Of a DNA stretch of 64,000 bases, positions 34,272 through 42,723 are shown piece by piece (position 1 is the first letter of the stretch; every line of letters begins with the position of its first letter). This stretch comes from an uncultured Dehalococcoidia bacterium (GTDB lineage Bacteria > Chloroflexota > Dehalococcoidia > Tepidiformales > Tepidiformaceae). The notes under the pieces were generated by a model that did no database searches, was not told where the DNA came from, and was given only the letters and a program-made list of their open reading frames with translations. Location: NCBI GenBank assembly GCA_938015525.1, contig CALLPC010000006.1:329366-393365 (forward strand). Reading direction: 5' to 3'. Position numbers and translations under genes: made by a program.

Positions 34272-34283
34272 TCGAGGCGGGTC

Positions 34284-35036
34284 CTAGCGGAAGAGGTCGC
34301 GCTCGGGTTCGCGGATGATGAGCTGCATGGTGGCCTCCTCATTGGGCTGCCACGGGAGGCCCCGGATGACCGCCGCGGGGACACGCGAAAGGTTGCCTTT
34401 CACCAGCTCGGCGGCACCGGCGAGTTCATCGGCAGTGCAGAGCGCCTGCACGCGGAATTCGTGGCCGTGGGGGTCGACCTGGCCGATGTAGCTGGTGACC
34501 GGGTGCATGCCGGCGATGCCGATGGCGACATCGGTCTGGCCTTCGCGCCAGGGGCGGCCGAAGGTATCGGAGATGATAACGGCGACGTCAACGCCGCGGG
34601 CTTTGAGGCCCTGCCGGATGCGGCGGGCGCTCGCGTCGGGGTCTTCGGGCAGGAGGACGGCGAGCCCGTGGCCGCCGGACGAAGACTGGTCGACGCCGGA
34701 GTTGGCACAGACGAACCCGTGACGGGTCTCGGTAATGAGGACAGGACCGACCTGCCGGACGACGCGGCGGGCCTCCCGCAGGACGAGCTCGATGACGGCG
34801 GGGTCCTTGTCCCAGCGCTCGGCGTACTGGCGGGCGAAGGGCGAGACCTCGACGGTGGCGAGCTCGACGACGCGGCCCTCCGCCTTGGAGACCACTTTCG
34901 AGGTGACGACGAGGATGTCGCCATCCCGGAGGGGTGTGCCGGCTGCCGCGGCGGCGTCCGCGATGGCGGCGGCGAGGTCGGTACCGGGGGTGATTTCGGG
35001 CAGGCCCGGGATGCCGAAGATTTCGAGGGAGTTCAC
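34284..35036 (-). CDS. cofE: Coenzyme F420-0:L-glutamate ligase
   Basis: CofE adds glutamates to F420-0. The 250-residue protein begins with LEIFGIPGLPEITPGTDLA and contains GDILVVTSKVVSKAEGR (about 40-56), the ARRVVRQVGPVLITETRHGFVCANSGVD region split by metal-binding residues, and ISDTFGRPWREGQTDVAIG (about 155-173), all diagnostic. The GTG start follows GGAGGTGA by four bases. It forms an operon with an alpha/beta hydrolase and the F420:NADP reductase. Confidence 0.93.
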   Translation of the reverse strand: MNSLEIFGIPGLPEITPGTDLAAAIADAAAAAGTPLRDGDILVVTSKVVSKAEGRVVELATVEVSPFARQYAERWDKDPAVIELVLREARRVVRQVGPVLITETRHGFVCANSGVDQSSSGGHGLAVLLPEDPDASARRIRQGLKARGVDVAVIISDTFGRPWREGQTDVAIGIAGMHPVTSYIGQVDPHGHEFRVQALCTADELAGAAELVKGNLSRVPAAVIRGLPWQPNEEATMQLIIREPERDLFR

Positions 35037-35058
35037 GGGGTCACCTCCGGACCGCCAC

Positions 35059-35859
35059 TCAGGGGACGGTGTCGAGAAAATCGAGGAGGACTTCTGCCGA
35101 GCGGAGGGGGTCGTGTGACCAGAAGTTATGGCTGTCGCCTTCGAGCCAGGCGAGCCGCGCGCGGGGAACCTGCCTGGCGAGCAGCTCCGCATTGGCCGGG
35201 GGGACGAGGCGGTCGATGGTGCCGTGCATGATGAGGACCGGGAACGAGGCAGCATCGACGGCCGGGTTGGGGTCGGGCGCCGCCTGCGCGGCCTGGAGCT
35301 GGAACTGGAACGTGCGGGCGGGGGTCGGGTTCTCCATGGAAAGTTCGAAGCGGCGAATGAGCTCGGCTTCGTTGGCGGCGATCCATGCGGGCGGGTGGAT
35401 GATGGGCCAGGCGGCGCGTGCGGATTCGATGAGCGGTTTCGTCCGGTCCCAGAACAGGGCGGTGCGGAGGTCTTCCTCGGTCGCGGGGATGCCGTTTGGA
35501 GGGCAGAGGAGGCTCAGCGAGCGGATGCGGTCCGGGCCGTATTCGCGGACGACGTGGCGGACGATGATAGAGCCGAGCGAACAGCCGAGGAGGTGGAACT
35601 GCTCGAGGCCGAGTTCATCGGCGACGGCCATGACGTCAGCGGTCATGTCCGACATGGTCCACGGCGAGGCGGGTTTTTCGGAGTTGCCGGTGCCACGGTT
35701 GTCGACCAGGACGAGGCGATAGCGGCGGGCGAGGAGGGCGGGGAATGCATCCCACCAGTCGGCGGAGTGGCCGCCGATACCGTAGACCATGACGAGAGGG
35801 TCACCCTCTCCCCGGGTGTCGTACCAGACGCGGACGCCGGAGCGCTCGGTGGAGGGCAT
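35059..35859 (-). CDS. Alpha/beta hydrolase in the F420 cluster
   Basis: 266 residues. It has VYGIGGHSADWWDAF as oxyanion loop, VDNRGTGNSEKP, the elbow LGCSLGS with Ser near 98, an acid in HGTIDRLVPP and His in GDSHNFWSHDP near residue 247. All catalytic residues of a serine hydrolase are present. The start is one base from the reductase stop, and it lies 22 bases before cofE. Its role in F420 metabolism is unproven. Confidence 0.82.
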   Translation of the reverse strand: MPSTERSGVRVWYDTRGEGDPLVMVYGIGGHSADWWDAFPALLARRYRLVLVDNRGTGNSEKPASPWTMSDMTADVMAVADELGLEQFHLLGCSLGSIIVRHVVREYGPDRIRSLSLLCPPNGIPATEEDLRTALFWDRTKPLIESARAAWPIIHPPAWIAANEAELIRRFELSMENPTPARTFQFQLQAAQAAPDPNPAVDAASFPVLIMHGTIDRLVPPANAELLARQVPRARLAWLEGDSHNFWSHDPLRSAEVLLDFLDTVP

Positions 35860-35860
35860 T

Positions 35861-36511
35861 TCAGATTCCCACGATGCGGATGCTGGTCTGAGTCTTGTGC
35901 TTGCGGTTGAGGTTGATGAGCAGGGCAGTGAGCATCTCGACGTAGCGGCTTTGTGACGGGCCGCCGGCGTCGATGCCGCGGACGCCGGCGATTTCGTTTG
36001 CGAGGCCGATGATGACCTGCTTCGCCTCGGCGTCCTTGCCGCAAACGAGGACGTCGGCCTCGATGGGGTGGTCGAGGTGCTGGAGCTCTTCGGCGCTGAG
36101 GTTTTGGAAGGCGGAGACCACGCGGGATTCGGGCAGCTGGGCGATAGCTTCCTGGAGAGCGCTCCCCCCGGGAACGTCCAGGGCGACGGCGCCAACGCCC
36201 TGGCGGAATTCGAGGGGGGCGACGACGTTGCAGACGATTTTGCCGGCGAGTTCGGTCCTGAGGGCCTCGAGCGTGGCGGCCTGGCCGCTGTAGGGGAAGG
36301 TGAGGAAGACCACGTCGGCGTCGCGGACGACGGAGGCGTTGTCGCCACCGGAAGCGGCAGCGCCCGGTACGGCCTCACGGACTTTGGCGGCAGCTTCCTC
36401 GCCGCGCTCGGCCGAGCGTGAACCGATGGCGACGGCGTGGCCGGCGCGGGCGAATCGCATGGCGAGCCCGAGGCCTTCGGGACCGGTACCGCCGACGAAT
36501 GCGAGCTTCAT
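35861..36511 (-). CDS. npdG: NADPH-dependent F420 reductase
   Basis: Transfers hydride between NADPH and coenzyme F420. The 216-residue protein starts [17 protein letters not shown], a dinucleotide-binding loop, followed by [13 protein letters not shown] (NADP 2'-phosphate pocket), [13 protein letters not shown] and [16 protein letters not shown] (about 130-145), matching Fno/NpdG. It is the first gene of the reductase-hydrolase-cofE set, with AGGAGG ten bases before the ATG. Confidence 0.9.
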   Translation of the reverse strand: MKLAFVGGTGPEGLGLAMRFARAGHAVAIGSRSAERGEEAAAKVREAVPGAAASGGDNASVVRDADVVFLTFPYSGQAATLEALRTELAGKIVCNVVAPLEFRQGVGAVALDVPGGSALQEAIAQLPESRVVSAFQNLSAEELQHLDHPIEADVLVCGKDAEAKQVIIGLANEIAGVRGIDAGGPSQSRYVEMLTALLINLNRKHKTQTSIRIVGI

Positions 36512-36768
36512 GGAGCAGGAGCCTCCTGAGGGTGAGCGGGTGCGGGGATGGGCTACAGCGTAGCCGCTGGAGCGACAGGGGGCGATTGGGGCGCGTCTTC
36601 ACTGGTGGGAAGGGATGCGCCGGGACGCTTACGGTGACGTAGTGTAGACAGGGGGCCCAGCACGGTGGGGGTGTACAGGCGCGCTTACGTCGCCCACAGG
36701 CACGGCGGAGGCCCTCTGCTATACTCGGAACGAGCGCAGCCCCCGACTGCGCCGCACGGAGACCCTCA
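36512..36768. promoter_or_regulatory. Divergent control region of npdG and ftsH
   Basis: This region holds a perfect inverted repeat GGCTAC-AGC-GTAGCC (36551-36565) just upstream of npdG and TTACGGTGACGT (36629-36640), which differs by one base from a segment in the exporter operator (30300-30311). An extended -10, TGC followed by TATACT (36720-36725), lies before ftsH. Transcription of ftsH from it would carry a leader of about 37 bases. Confidence 0.45.
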
Positions 36769-38784
36769 TTGTATTCCCGCTGGATTCGCAATAGTTTCTT
36801 CTGGCTCCTCGTCATCGTCGCAGTCATCGCTATCTTTTTCGCGTTCTTCGCGAACGGGAGCGACCACCAGTCGGTCGATTTCGGGCAGGTCATCACGGAT
36901 GCCGAGCGCGGGCGAATCGAGAAGATCGAAGTCGACGGGCGGAACCTGACCGTCACGTACATCCGGCAGCCGAATGAGGACACCGGAAAAGTCGTGACGG
37001 CCAAGGTGGGGCCGAACACGATCATCGAAGACATCCTGACGCAGCGGGGTGTTGCGCTGAGCCGGGCCCCGGGAACGGCTGAGGGTGTGCCGGCGGTCAA
37101 TCTCGAATACAAGGACAGCTCCGGCTTCGGGCCGTTCCTGGGACTGCTGCTGAACATCCTGCCGTTCCTGCTGTTCGGCCTCTTCCTGCTGCTAATCATG
37201 CGGCAGGCGCAGGGGTCGAATTCGCAGGCGATGAGCTTCGGCAAGAGCCGGGCCAGGCTTTTCACCGGGAGCAAGGTGACGGTGACTTTCGCCGACGTCG
37301 CGGGCGTGGACGAGGCGAAGGAGGAGCTGGCGGAGGTGGTGGAGTTCCTGAAGTACCCGGAGAAGTTCGCGGCGCTGGGCGCGCGGATCCCGAAAGGCGT
37401 GCTGCTGGTGGGCCCGCCGGGCACGGGGAAGACGCTCCTCTCACGCGCGGTGGCGGGCGAGGCCGGGGTGCCGTTCTTCAGCATCTCGGGGTCGGAATTC
37501 GTGGAGATGTTCGTTGGCGTTGGTGCGAGCCGCGTGCGCGACCTGTTCGACCAGGCGAAGAAGAACGCGCCCTGCATCGTTTTCATCGACGAGATCGATG
37601 CCGTAGGGCGACAGCGCGGCGCGGGGCTCGGCGGCTCGCACGACGAGCGGGAGCAGACGCTGAACCAGATTCTCGTCGAGATGGACGGCTTCGATACCGG
37701 CACGAACGTCATCGTGATCGCGGCGACCAACCGGCCGGATATCCTGGACCCGGCGCTGCTGCGCCCGGGTCGGTTCGACCGGAAAGTGGTGCTGGATGCG
37801 CCGGACATCAAGGGGCGCGAGGCGATCCTGAACGTGCACATGAAGGGGAAGCCGGTCGCGGACGACGTTGAGGTTGCCGTGCTGGCGAAGGCGACGTCGG
37901 GCTTCTCGGGCGCGGACCTGGCCAACCTGGTGAACGAGGCGGCGATCCTGGCAGCGCGGCGGAACAAGAAGATCATCACGATGAAGGAGTTCCTCGAGGC
38001 GATCGACCGGGTCATCCTGGGTCCGGAGCGGAAGAGCAAGGTGATGACCGACCTCGAGAAGAAGGTCACCGCGTACCATGAAGGCGGGCACGTGATCGTG
38101 GCGCACTTCTTGAAGCATCACGACCCGGTGTACAAGGTGACGATCGTGTCGCGGGGGATGAGCGGCGGGCATACCCGGTTCCTGGGCGAGGACACGAGTT
38201 ACCACACGCCATCGATGTTCAAGGACCGGATGGCGAGCGCGCTCGGCGGCCTCGCGGCGGAGGAGATCGTCTTCGGCGAGGCGTCGACGGGACCTTCGAG
38301 CGACATCCAGCAGGTGACACGCATTGCGCGGTCAATGGTGACCCGCTGGGGGATGAGCAAGAGGCTCGGGCCGCGGACCTTCGGGAAGACGGAGGAGCTG
38401 ATCTTCCTCGGGCGGGAGATTTCGGAGACGCGCGACTACAGCGAGAAGATCGCGGAGGAGATCGACGAGGAGGTCCGGGAGCTGATCGACGAGGCGCACG
38501 CGACGGCCACGAAGATCCTGCTCGAGCACCGCGCGCTGCTGGACAAACTGGCCAGCGTGCTGATCGAGGTGGAGACGCTCGAAGGCGACGCGCTCGTGCG
38601 GCTGCTGAACAGCGACCCGCACGAGCCGTGGCCGCCGCCCGACCTGGCGGAGCCGAAGCAGGAGGCGGCACCGAAGCCCGCTGCTGACGAGGCGCCCCGG
38701 CGGCCGGCGTTCGAGCCGAAGCCGGCTCCCGGGCTCGCGTGGGAGGCCGGGAACCAGGCCAGGACGGACTGGGACAGAGGCTGA
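36769..38784 (+). CDS. ftsH: ATP-dependent zinc metalloprotease FtsH
   Basis: Membrane-anchored AAA+ protease that degrades damaged membrane and regulatory proteins. Two membrane helices (about 9-28 and 122-145) flank an external domain. Walker A GPPGTGKT is at about 214-221, Walker B is [11 protein letters not shown], and SRH is [20 protein letters not shown]. The zinc site HEGGH is at 437-441; most FtsH have HExxH with Ala or Ser between, here Gly-Gly. It starts with TTG. The last 50 residues are Pro/Ala-rich. Confidence 0.96.
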   Translation: MYSRWIRNSFFWLLVIVAVIAIFFAFFANGSDHQSVDFGQVITDAERGRIEKIEVDGRNLTVTYIRQPNEDTGKVVTAKVGPNTIIEDILTQRGVALSRAPGTAEGVPAVNLEYKDSSGFGPFLGLLLNILPFLLFGLFLLLIMRQAQGSNSQAMSFGKSRARLFTGSKVTVTFADVAGVDEAKEELAEVVEFLKYPEKFAALGARIPKGVLLVGPPGTGKTLLSRAVAGEAGVPFFSISGSEFVEMFVGVGASRVRDLFDQAKKNAPCIVFIDEIDAVGRQRGAGLGGSHDEREQTLNQILVEMDGFDTGTNVIVIAATNRPDILDPALLRPGRFDRKVVLDAPDIKGREAILNVHMKGKPVADDVEVAVLAKATSGFSGADLANLVNEAAILAARRNKKIITMKEFLEAIDRVILGPERKSKVMTDLEKKVTAYHEGGHVIVAHFLKHHDPVYKVTIVSRGMSGGHTRFLGEDTSYHTPSMFKDRMASALGGLAAEEIVFGEASTGPSSDIQQVTRIARSMVTRWGMSKRLGPRTFGKTEELIFLGREISETRDYSEKIAEEIDEEVRELIDEAHATATKILLEHRALLDKLASVLIEVETLEGDALVRLLNSDPHEPWPPPDLAEPKQEAAPKPAADEAPRRPAFEPKPAPGLAWEAGNQARTDWDRG

Positions 38785-38810
38785 TTCGCCGGGGTGCGTG
38801 CGGGAGGTTG

Positions 38811-38849
38811 CCCGGGTTCGTTGACTGGACCCGGGGCTGACGCGACACT
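38811..38849 (+). promoter_or_regulatory. Promoter with the -35 in a hairpin loop before rplU
   Basis: TTGACT (38821-38826), 17 bases, then GACACT (38844-38849) make a plausible promoter. CCCGGGTTC (38811-38819) and GGACCCGGG (38827-38835) form a 9-bp stem whose 7-base loop is the -35 itself. The repeat could be an operator or an ftsH terminator. Confidence 0.45.
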
Positions 38850-38885
38850 TGAAGGACCGCCTCGGTACTCCGGGAGTTTTGAGCT

Positions 38886-39197
38886 ATGGAAGCGATCGTT
38901 CGCGCCGATGGGCGCCAGTTGCGCCTCGTCGAGGGGCAGGAATTCGAAGTGAACCGGCTCGCGGGCGAGCCCGGGGACGTCGTGGACCTCGATGTGATGA
39001 TGGTCCTGGACGGGCCGAACGTGACGGTCGGCACGCCGCTGGTGGAGGGCGCCAGGGTCCGGGCGCGGATTACGCAGCATGGCCGGGCGCCAAAGCTGGT
39101 GTTCATGAAGTACAAGAACAAGGTGCGCTACCGGCGGAAGTTCGGGCATCGACAGCCGGTGACGCGGCTGGTGGTCGAGTCGATTACGAAGGGGTAG
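38886..39197 (+). CDS. rplU: 50S ribosomal protein L21
   Basis: 103 residues with [17 protein letters not shown], the [13 protein letters not shown] strand and the C-terminal [21 protein letters not shown] basic tract ([14 protein letters not shown]). The second residue is Glu instead of the usual Tyr or Phe. It heads the rplU-rpmA-rpmE set. Confidence 0.95.
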   Translation: MEAIVRADGRQLRLVEGQEFEVNRLAGEPGDVVDLDVMMVLDGPNVTVGTPLVEGARVRARITQHGRAPKLVFMKYKNKVRYRRKFGHRQPVTRLVVESITKG

Positions 39198-39201
39198 CGA
39201 G

Positions 39202-39468
39202 ATGGCGCACAAGAAGGGTGTCGGCAGCTCGAAGAACGGCCGCGACAGCAACAGCAAGCGGCTCGGGGTGAAGCATTTCGATGGCGAGGTCGTGAGGCCG
39301 GGTGCGATCCTCATCCGGCAGAGGGGGACGCGGTTCCACCCGGGCGAGAACGTCGGGCTGGGGCGGGATTACACGATTTTCTCGCTCATCGATGGCCGGG
39401 TGAAGTTCGAGCCGTTCGCCAAGGGGCGGCGGAAGAAGGTGAGCGTGTACGCGCTCGAGGAAGCCTGA
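39202..39468 (+). CDS. rpmA: 50S ribosomal protein L27
   Basis: 88 residues beginning [20 protein letters not shown], whose N-terminal tail reaches the peptidyl transferase centre. There is no cleavable Firmicute-type extension. [17 protein letters not shown] follows. It lies four bases after rplU, with GGGGTAGCGAG as ribosome site. Confidence 0.97.
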   Translation: MAHKKGVGSSKNGRDSNSKRLGVKHFDGEVVRPGAILIRQRGTRFHPGENVGLGRDYTIFSLIDGRVKFEPFAKGRRKKVSVYALEEA

Positions 39469-39479
39469 GGGACGACGAC

Positions 39480-39680
39480 ATGAAGGCAGGGATACATCCG
39501 CAGTACGTCGAGGCGACGATCCACTGCTCCTGCGGGAACGAGATCAAGACGCGCTCGACGAAGCCGACGATTCACATCGACGTGTGCAACGTGTGCCACC
39601 CATTCTTTACAGGTGAGCAGCGCATCGTGGATACGGCGGGCCGGGTGGAGCGGTTCAACCGGCGGTTCCAGCGCGGCTAG
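39480..39680 (+). CDS. rpmE: 50S ribosomal protein L31 (zinc type)
   Basis: 66 residues starting [20 protein letters not shown]. Cys16, Cys18, Cys37 and Cys40 ([14 protein letters not shown]) form the zinc site of the C+ type. L31 next to L21-L27 is less usual; it is more often near prfA or rho. Eleven bases separate it from rpmA. Confidence 0.96.
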   Translation: MKAGIHPQYVEATIHCSCGNEIKTRSTKPTIHIDVCNVCHPFFTGEQRIVDTAGRVERFNRRFQRG

Positions 39681-39700
39681 GCGGCTGGAGAAGGATGCGA

Positions 39701-39725
39701 GGGGCGCCCCGCGGGCGCCCCTTTT
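39701..39725 (+). terminator. Terminator after rpmE
   Basis: GGGGCGCCC/GGGCGCCCC, a perfect 9-bp stem with a CGC loop, is followed by TTTT. Confidence 0.88.
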
Positions 39726-39743
39726 CCATTTCGGGGGCCGTGG

Positions 39744-40670
39744 ATGGGAGCAGAACCAGCCCAGGTGTACTACGGCGGCCAGGCCGTCATCGAGGGGGTG
39801 ATGATCCGGGGGCCGGAGCACATGGCGGTCGCCGTGCGGCACCCGAAAGGCCACATCGTGACCCATTCGGAGCGGCTGAGCGGGATTTACACAGGGCGGA
39901 GCCGGCGGATCCCGCTCGTGCGAGGGGTGGTCGTGCTGTGGGAGACGCTGGCACTGGGAATGCGGGCACTGAACTTCTCTTCGCGGGTTGCCTTCGAAGA
40001 AGAGGGTGAGGATGGGCAGCCGGTGGAGTTCCCGGAGAAGGCGTTTTTCGGGACGATGGTCCTGGCGCTGGTGTTCGTGGTCGCGGTGTTTTTTGCGGGG
40101 CCGATTTTGCTGGCGAACGTGCTGGAGCGCTGGGACGTCCCGCGGTTCTGGGTCGTCCTGGTGGAGGGCGTGCTGCGGCTGGGGATGTTCGTAGGCTACA
40201 TCGCGGCGATCGGACGCATCCCGGATATCCGGCGGGTGTTCCAGTACCACGGTGCGGAGCACATGACGATCCACGCCTACGAAGCAGGGCGGCCGCTGAC
40301 GGTGGCGGAGGTGCGGCAATTCCCGAAGGAGCACCAGCGATGCGGGACGAGCTTCCTGCTCGTTGTGGTGGTCATCGCGCTGCTGACGTTCTTCGTGTTC
40401 GACCTGGTGGTGGATATGGGGCTGGCGGTGCGGACGGCCTCCCGGGTTCTGCTGGTGCCGCTGATCGCGGGGGTGAGTTATGAAATCCTGCGGTTCGGGG
40501 CGCGGTATCGGGAGAACGGCTTCGTGCGGGCGCTGTTTGCACCGAACATCGCGCTGCAGGGGCTGACCACGAAGATGCCGGATGATAGCCAGGTGGAGGT
40601 GGCGATCGCCTCGTTCGAGGCGACGCTGGCGGCGGCGAGGCTGGGGGGAGGAGAGCGGGAGGCGCCCTGA
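39744..40670 (+). CDS. DUF1385 membrane protein
   Basis: 308 residues with the DUF1385 signature YYGGQAVIEGVMIRGP at the N-terminus, then FQYHGAEHMTIHAYE (about 165-179), a possible metal-binding His/Glu cluster. HQRCGTSFLL and FAPNIALQGLTTKMPDD follow. Four membrane helices are predicted. In other bacteria it often neighbours rpmE and prfA, as here with rpmE. Function unknown, with some link to metals suspected. Confidence 0.88.
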   Translation: MGAEPAQVYYGGQAVIEGVMIRGPEHMAVAVRHPKGHIVTHSERLSGIYTGRSRRIPLVRGVVVLWETLALGMRALNFSSRVAFEEEGEDGQPVEFPEKAFFGTMVLALVFVVAVFFAGPILLANVLERWDVPRFWVVLVEGVLRLGMFVGYIAAIGRIPDIRRVFQYHGAEHMTIHAYEAGRPLTVAEVRQFPKEHQRCGTSFLLVVVVIALLTFFVFDLVVDMGLAVRTASRVLLVPLIAGVSYEILRFGARYRENGFVRALFAPNIALQGLTTKMPDDSQVEVAIASFEATLAAARLGGGEREAP

Positions 40671-40707
40671 GGGGTGCGAAATTTTCGCGCCCGGGCTCTT
40701 CCGAGTT

Positions 40708-40723
40708 TAGAACTTTTGTTCTA
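40708..40723. promoter_or_regulatory. SOS box (LexA/DinR operator) before the ImuB-like gene
   Basis: TAGAAC-TTTT-GTTCTA is a perfect 16-base palindrome of the GAAC-N4-GTTC class bound by Gram-positive-type LexA. It overlaps the first bases of the likely -10, TATTCT (40722-40727), which stands ten bases before the start codon, with TTCCGA 17 bases upstream as -35. A bound LexA would block the promoter. Confidence 0.8.
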
Positions 40724-40737
40724 TTCTCGGAAGTCCG

Positions 40738-41970
40738 ATGGACTTCGCCTGCATCCAGGTGCCGTGGTTTGCGATAGCGGTCGCGCGGCGGGATGACCCG
40801 CGCCTGGCGGGGCGGCCGGTGGTCGTCGGGGGCTCACCGGAGGAGCACGCGGAGGTGACGGCGTGCTCGGCGGAGGCGATGGCGGCGGGGGTGACGCCGG
40901 GGATGAGCCTGCGGCGGGCGCTGGCCCTCTGCCCGGGGGCGGTCTTCCTGCCGCTGGCGGCATCGGTCATCCGGGCGGAGGCTGAGCGGCTGGCGAATCT
41001 GCTCCGGGAGCGGAGCCCGGCGGTGGAGGAGGTGAGTGAGGGGCACCTGCACTGTGAGGTCCGGGGGCTGGCACAGCTGGCCGGGATGGGAGCGGGTGCA
41101 TACCTGGGGGCGCTGCAGGAGAGCCTGGCAGGCGCGACCGGGCTTCCGGTGCTGGCGGGGGCGGCGACGACGGTGTTTGCGGCGCATGCGGCCTGCAGTG
41201 CGCTGGGGCTGGGCTTCCGGGTGGCAGGGGAGGGCGGCAGGCCGCGCCAGGCGATCGTGGTCGTGCCCGGGCGGGAGCGGGAGTTCCTCGCGCACCTGCC
41301 GGTGGAGGTGCTTCCGGTGGAGCCAGCGATGCACCAGCGGCTGCGGCTGTTCGGCATCGACCGGCTGGGGCAGCTGGCCGGGCTGCCGCTCTCGGCGCTG
41401 CAGGCGCAGTTCGGGCCAGCCGGCCGGCGGGCCTGGGAGCTGGCGAACGGGCGAGACGATGCGCGCCTGCAGCCGACGGCGGCGGAGCTGCGGGTGCAGG
41501 AGGAGGTGGAACTGCCGGCGCCAGCGGTTTGCCTGGGAGCGCTGCTGGCGGGGAGCGAGGCAGCGCTGGGCCGGGCGTTCGGGAGTGATGAGCTCCGGGG
41601 CCGGGCGGTGCGCATCGTCACCTGGTGGGCGGGGCTGGAGGATGGTACCCGGGTGAGCCGGCGGCTGGCCTTGCGGGAACCGACGGCGGACCCGCGACAC
41701 GTGCTCTTCGTGCTGCGGGGGAAGCTGGAGACGTTGCGGCTGCCGGCACCGGCTGTGCGTGTGGGGGTGGAGCTGAACGGGGTGTGCAGCGAGTACGCGC
41801 ACCAGCAGCTGCTCTGGGCGGCCGGGCAGGGCCGGCGGCGGGAGCTCGACGAGGCGATTGCGCAGCTGCACGCGCGGGCTGGCGAGGCACTGGTCTTCCG
41901 CATCGTGGAGGTTCAGCCATGGTCGAGAATCCCGGAGCGTCAGCTGGCGCTCGTAACCTACGGTTCCTGA
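40738..41970 (+). CDS. Y-family DNA polymerase-like protein (ImuB-like)
   Basis: A 410-residue relative of Y-family lesion-bypass polymerases. The opening MDFACIQVPWFAIAVARRDDP with GRPVVVGG and the little-finger region (about 260-370) fit. The palm motif that carries the paired catalytic acids (SxDE) reads VSEGH, so polymerase activity is doubtful. ImuB proteins are such inactive scaffolds, acting with ImuA and DnaE2 in SOS mutagenesis. ImuA and DnaE2 are not adjacent. The next gene is DUF6504, a common companion. A perfect SOS box lies 15 bases upstream. Confidence 0.82.
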   Translation: MDFACIQVPWFAIAVARRDDPRLAGRPVVVGGSPEEHAEVTACSAEAMAAGVTPGMSLRRALALCPGAVFLPLAASVIRAEAERLANLLRERSPAVEEVSEGHLHCEVRGLAQLAGMGAGAYLGALQESLAGATGLPVLAGAATTVFAAHAACSALGLGFRVAGEGGRPRQAIVVVPGREREFLAHLPVEVLPVEPAMHQRLRLFGIDRLGQLAGLPLSALQAQFGPAGRRAWELANGRDDARLQPTAAELRVQEEVELPAPAVCLGALLAGSEAALGRAFGSDELRGRAVRIVTWWAGLEDGTRVSRRLALREPTADPRHVLFVLRGKLETLRLPAPAVRVGVELNGVCSEYAHQQLLWAAGQGRRRELDEAIAQLHARAGEALVFRIVEVQPWSRIPERQLALVTYGS

Positions 41971-42254
41971 ACCGGCCGCGCGGGCTGGCGGTAGAGGCAG
42001 ACGGGGAGGGTGAGCCGCGGGCAATCGCCTGGCAGGGGCGTTTCCGGCGGGTGACGGCGATTCACGACCGGTGGCGAATCGATGATGAGTGGTGGCGGGA
42101 GGAGATTGCGCGGCTCTACTTCGAGGTGGAGCTGGAGGGCGGACGGCGGCTGACGGTCTTCCGCGACCTGGTGGCGGGCGGCTGGTTTCTCCAGTCGTAC
42201 CGGGCACCGGTCGTTACAGCCGGGCCGCTCGGAGCCGGCGGGCGAACGCTGTGA
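41919..42254 (+). CDS. DUF6504-like protein of the SOS cassette
   Basis: 111 residues whose core (PRAIAWQGRFRRVTAIHDRWR, then WWREEIARLYFEVELEGGR and YRDL-type FRDLVAGGWFLQ) matches the small proteins that follow ImuB/DnaE2 genes in many bacteria. The start is uncertain; ATG 41919 lies 52 bases inside the polymerase gene. Its last 41 bases overlap the convergent flavodoxin-like gene. It is probably translated only with the ImuB-like gene and so SOS-induced. Confidence 0.75.
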   Translation: MVENPGASAGARNLRFLNRPRGLAVEADGEGEPRAIAWQGRFRRVTAIHDRWRIDDEWWREEIARLYFEVELEGGRRLTVFRDLVAGGWFLQSYRAPVVTAGPLGAGGRTL

Positions 42255-42723
42255 CGCGAGCGCCGAGGGCGCGGGCCTGGGCTTCGTCATCGGGGGTGAC
42301 TTCGCCGTGGGCGGTGGCGCCGTAGTAGGAGCCGGAACGGCGCATGCGCTCGCTCCAGGGGAGGCCGACGACGACCATGCCGTGGGCGAGCAGGAGGTGG
42401 AGGAGCTGGAGGAGGGTGGCTTCCGTGCCAGCCGAGCGGGAGAACCCGGCGGTGAAGGCGCCGGCGGGCAGGCCGGCCAGTTCGCCGGACTCCCAGAGGT
42501 CGCCGCTGTCGTCGAAGTACTGCTTCAGGCGGCCGGTGATGCCGCTCCAGTTCGGCGAACCAACGACCAGACCATCGCAGGCGAGGAGGTCTCCCGGGAC
42601 GGCCTCCTCGACGGTGCGGCGCAGGGATTCGCCGCCGGCGTCGCGGATACCGGCCTCGACGGCATCGGCGAGACGGGCCGTCAGTCCTCCGCGGGAGTCA
42701 TAGAGGAGGAGAATGCGAACCAC
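42214..42723 (-). CDS. Flavodoxin-like NAD(P)H:quinone oxidoreductase (WrbA-like)
   Basis: 169 residues with the FMN phosphate loop YDSRGGLTARLADAV (about 8-22), VVGSPNWSGITGRLKQYFDD (about 53-72) and GSYYGATAHGE (about 131-141), as in WrbA/flavodoxin-fold quinone reductases. It protects against quinone stress in relatives. Its start overlaps the phosphatase stop by 43 bases, so the two form an operon. Confidence 0.85.
   Translation of the reverse strand: MVRILLLYDSRGGLTARLADAVEAGIRDAGGESLRRTVEEAVPGDLLACDGLVVGSPNWSGITGRLKQYFDDSGDLWESGELAGLPAGAFTAGFSRSAGTEATLLQLLHLLLAHGMVVVGLPWSERMRRSGSYYGATAHGEVTPDDEAQARALGARVTAFARRLRAARL

Noticed and set aside
34092..34283. Possible small plus-strand frame starting MTPCDGTSDASAG
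   Set aside because: No Shine-Dalgarno or -10 at a useful distance, no recognisable family, and composition like non-coding DNA of this genome.
40676..40688. GCGAAA-T-TTTCGC palindrome as terminator of DUF1385
   Set aside because: The stem is short and AT-rich with almost no loop; it is more likely incidental or part of the SOS promoter region.
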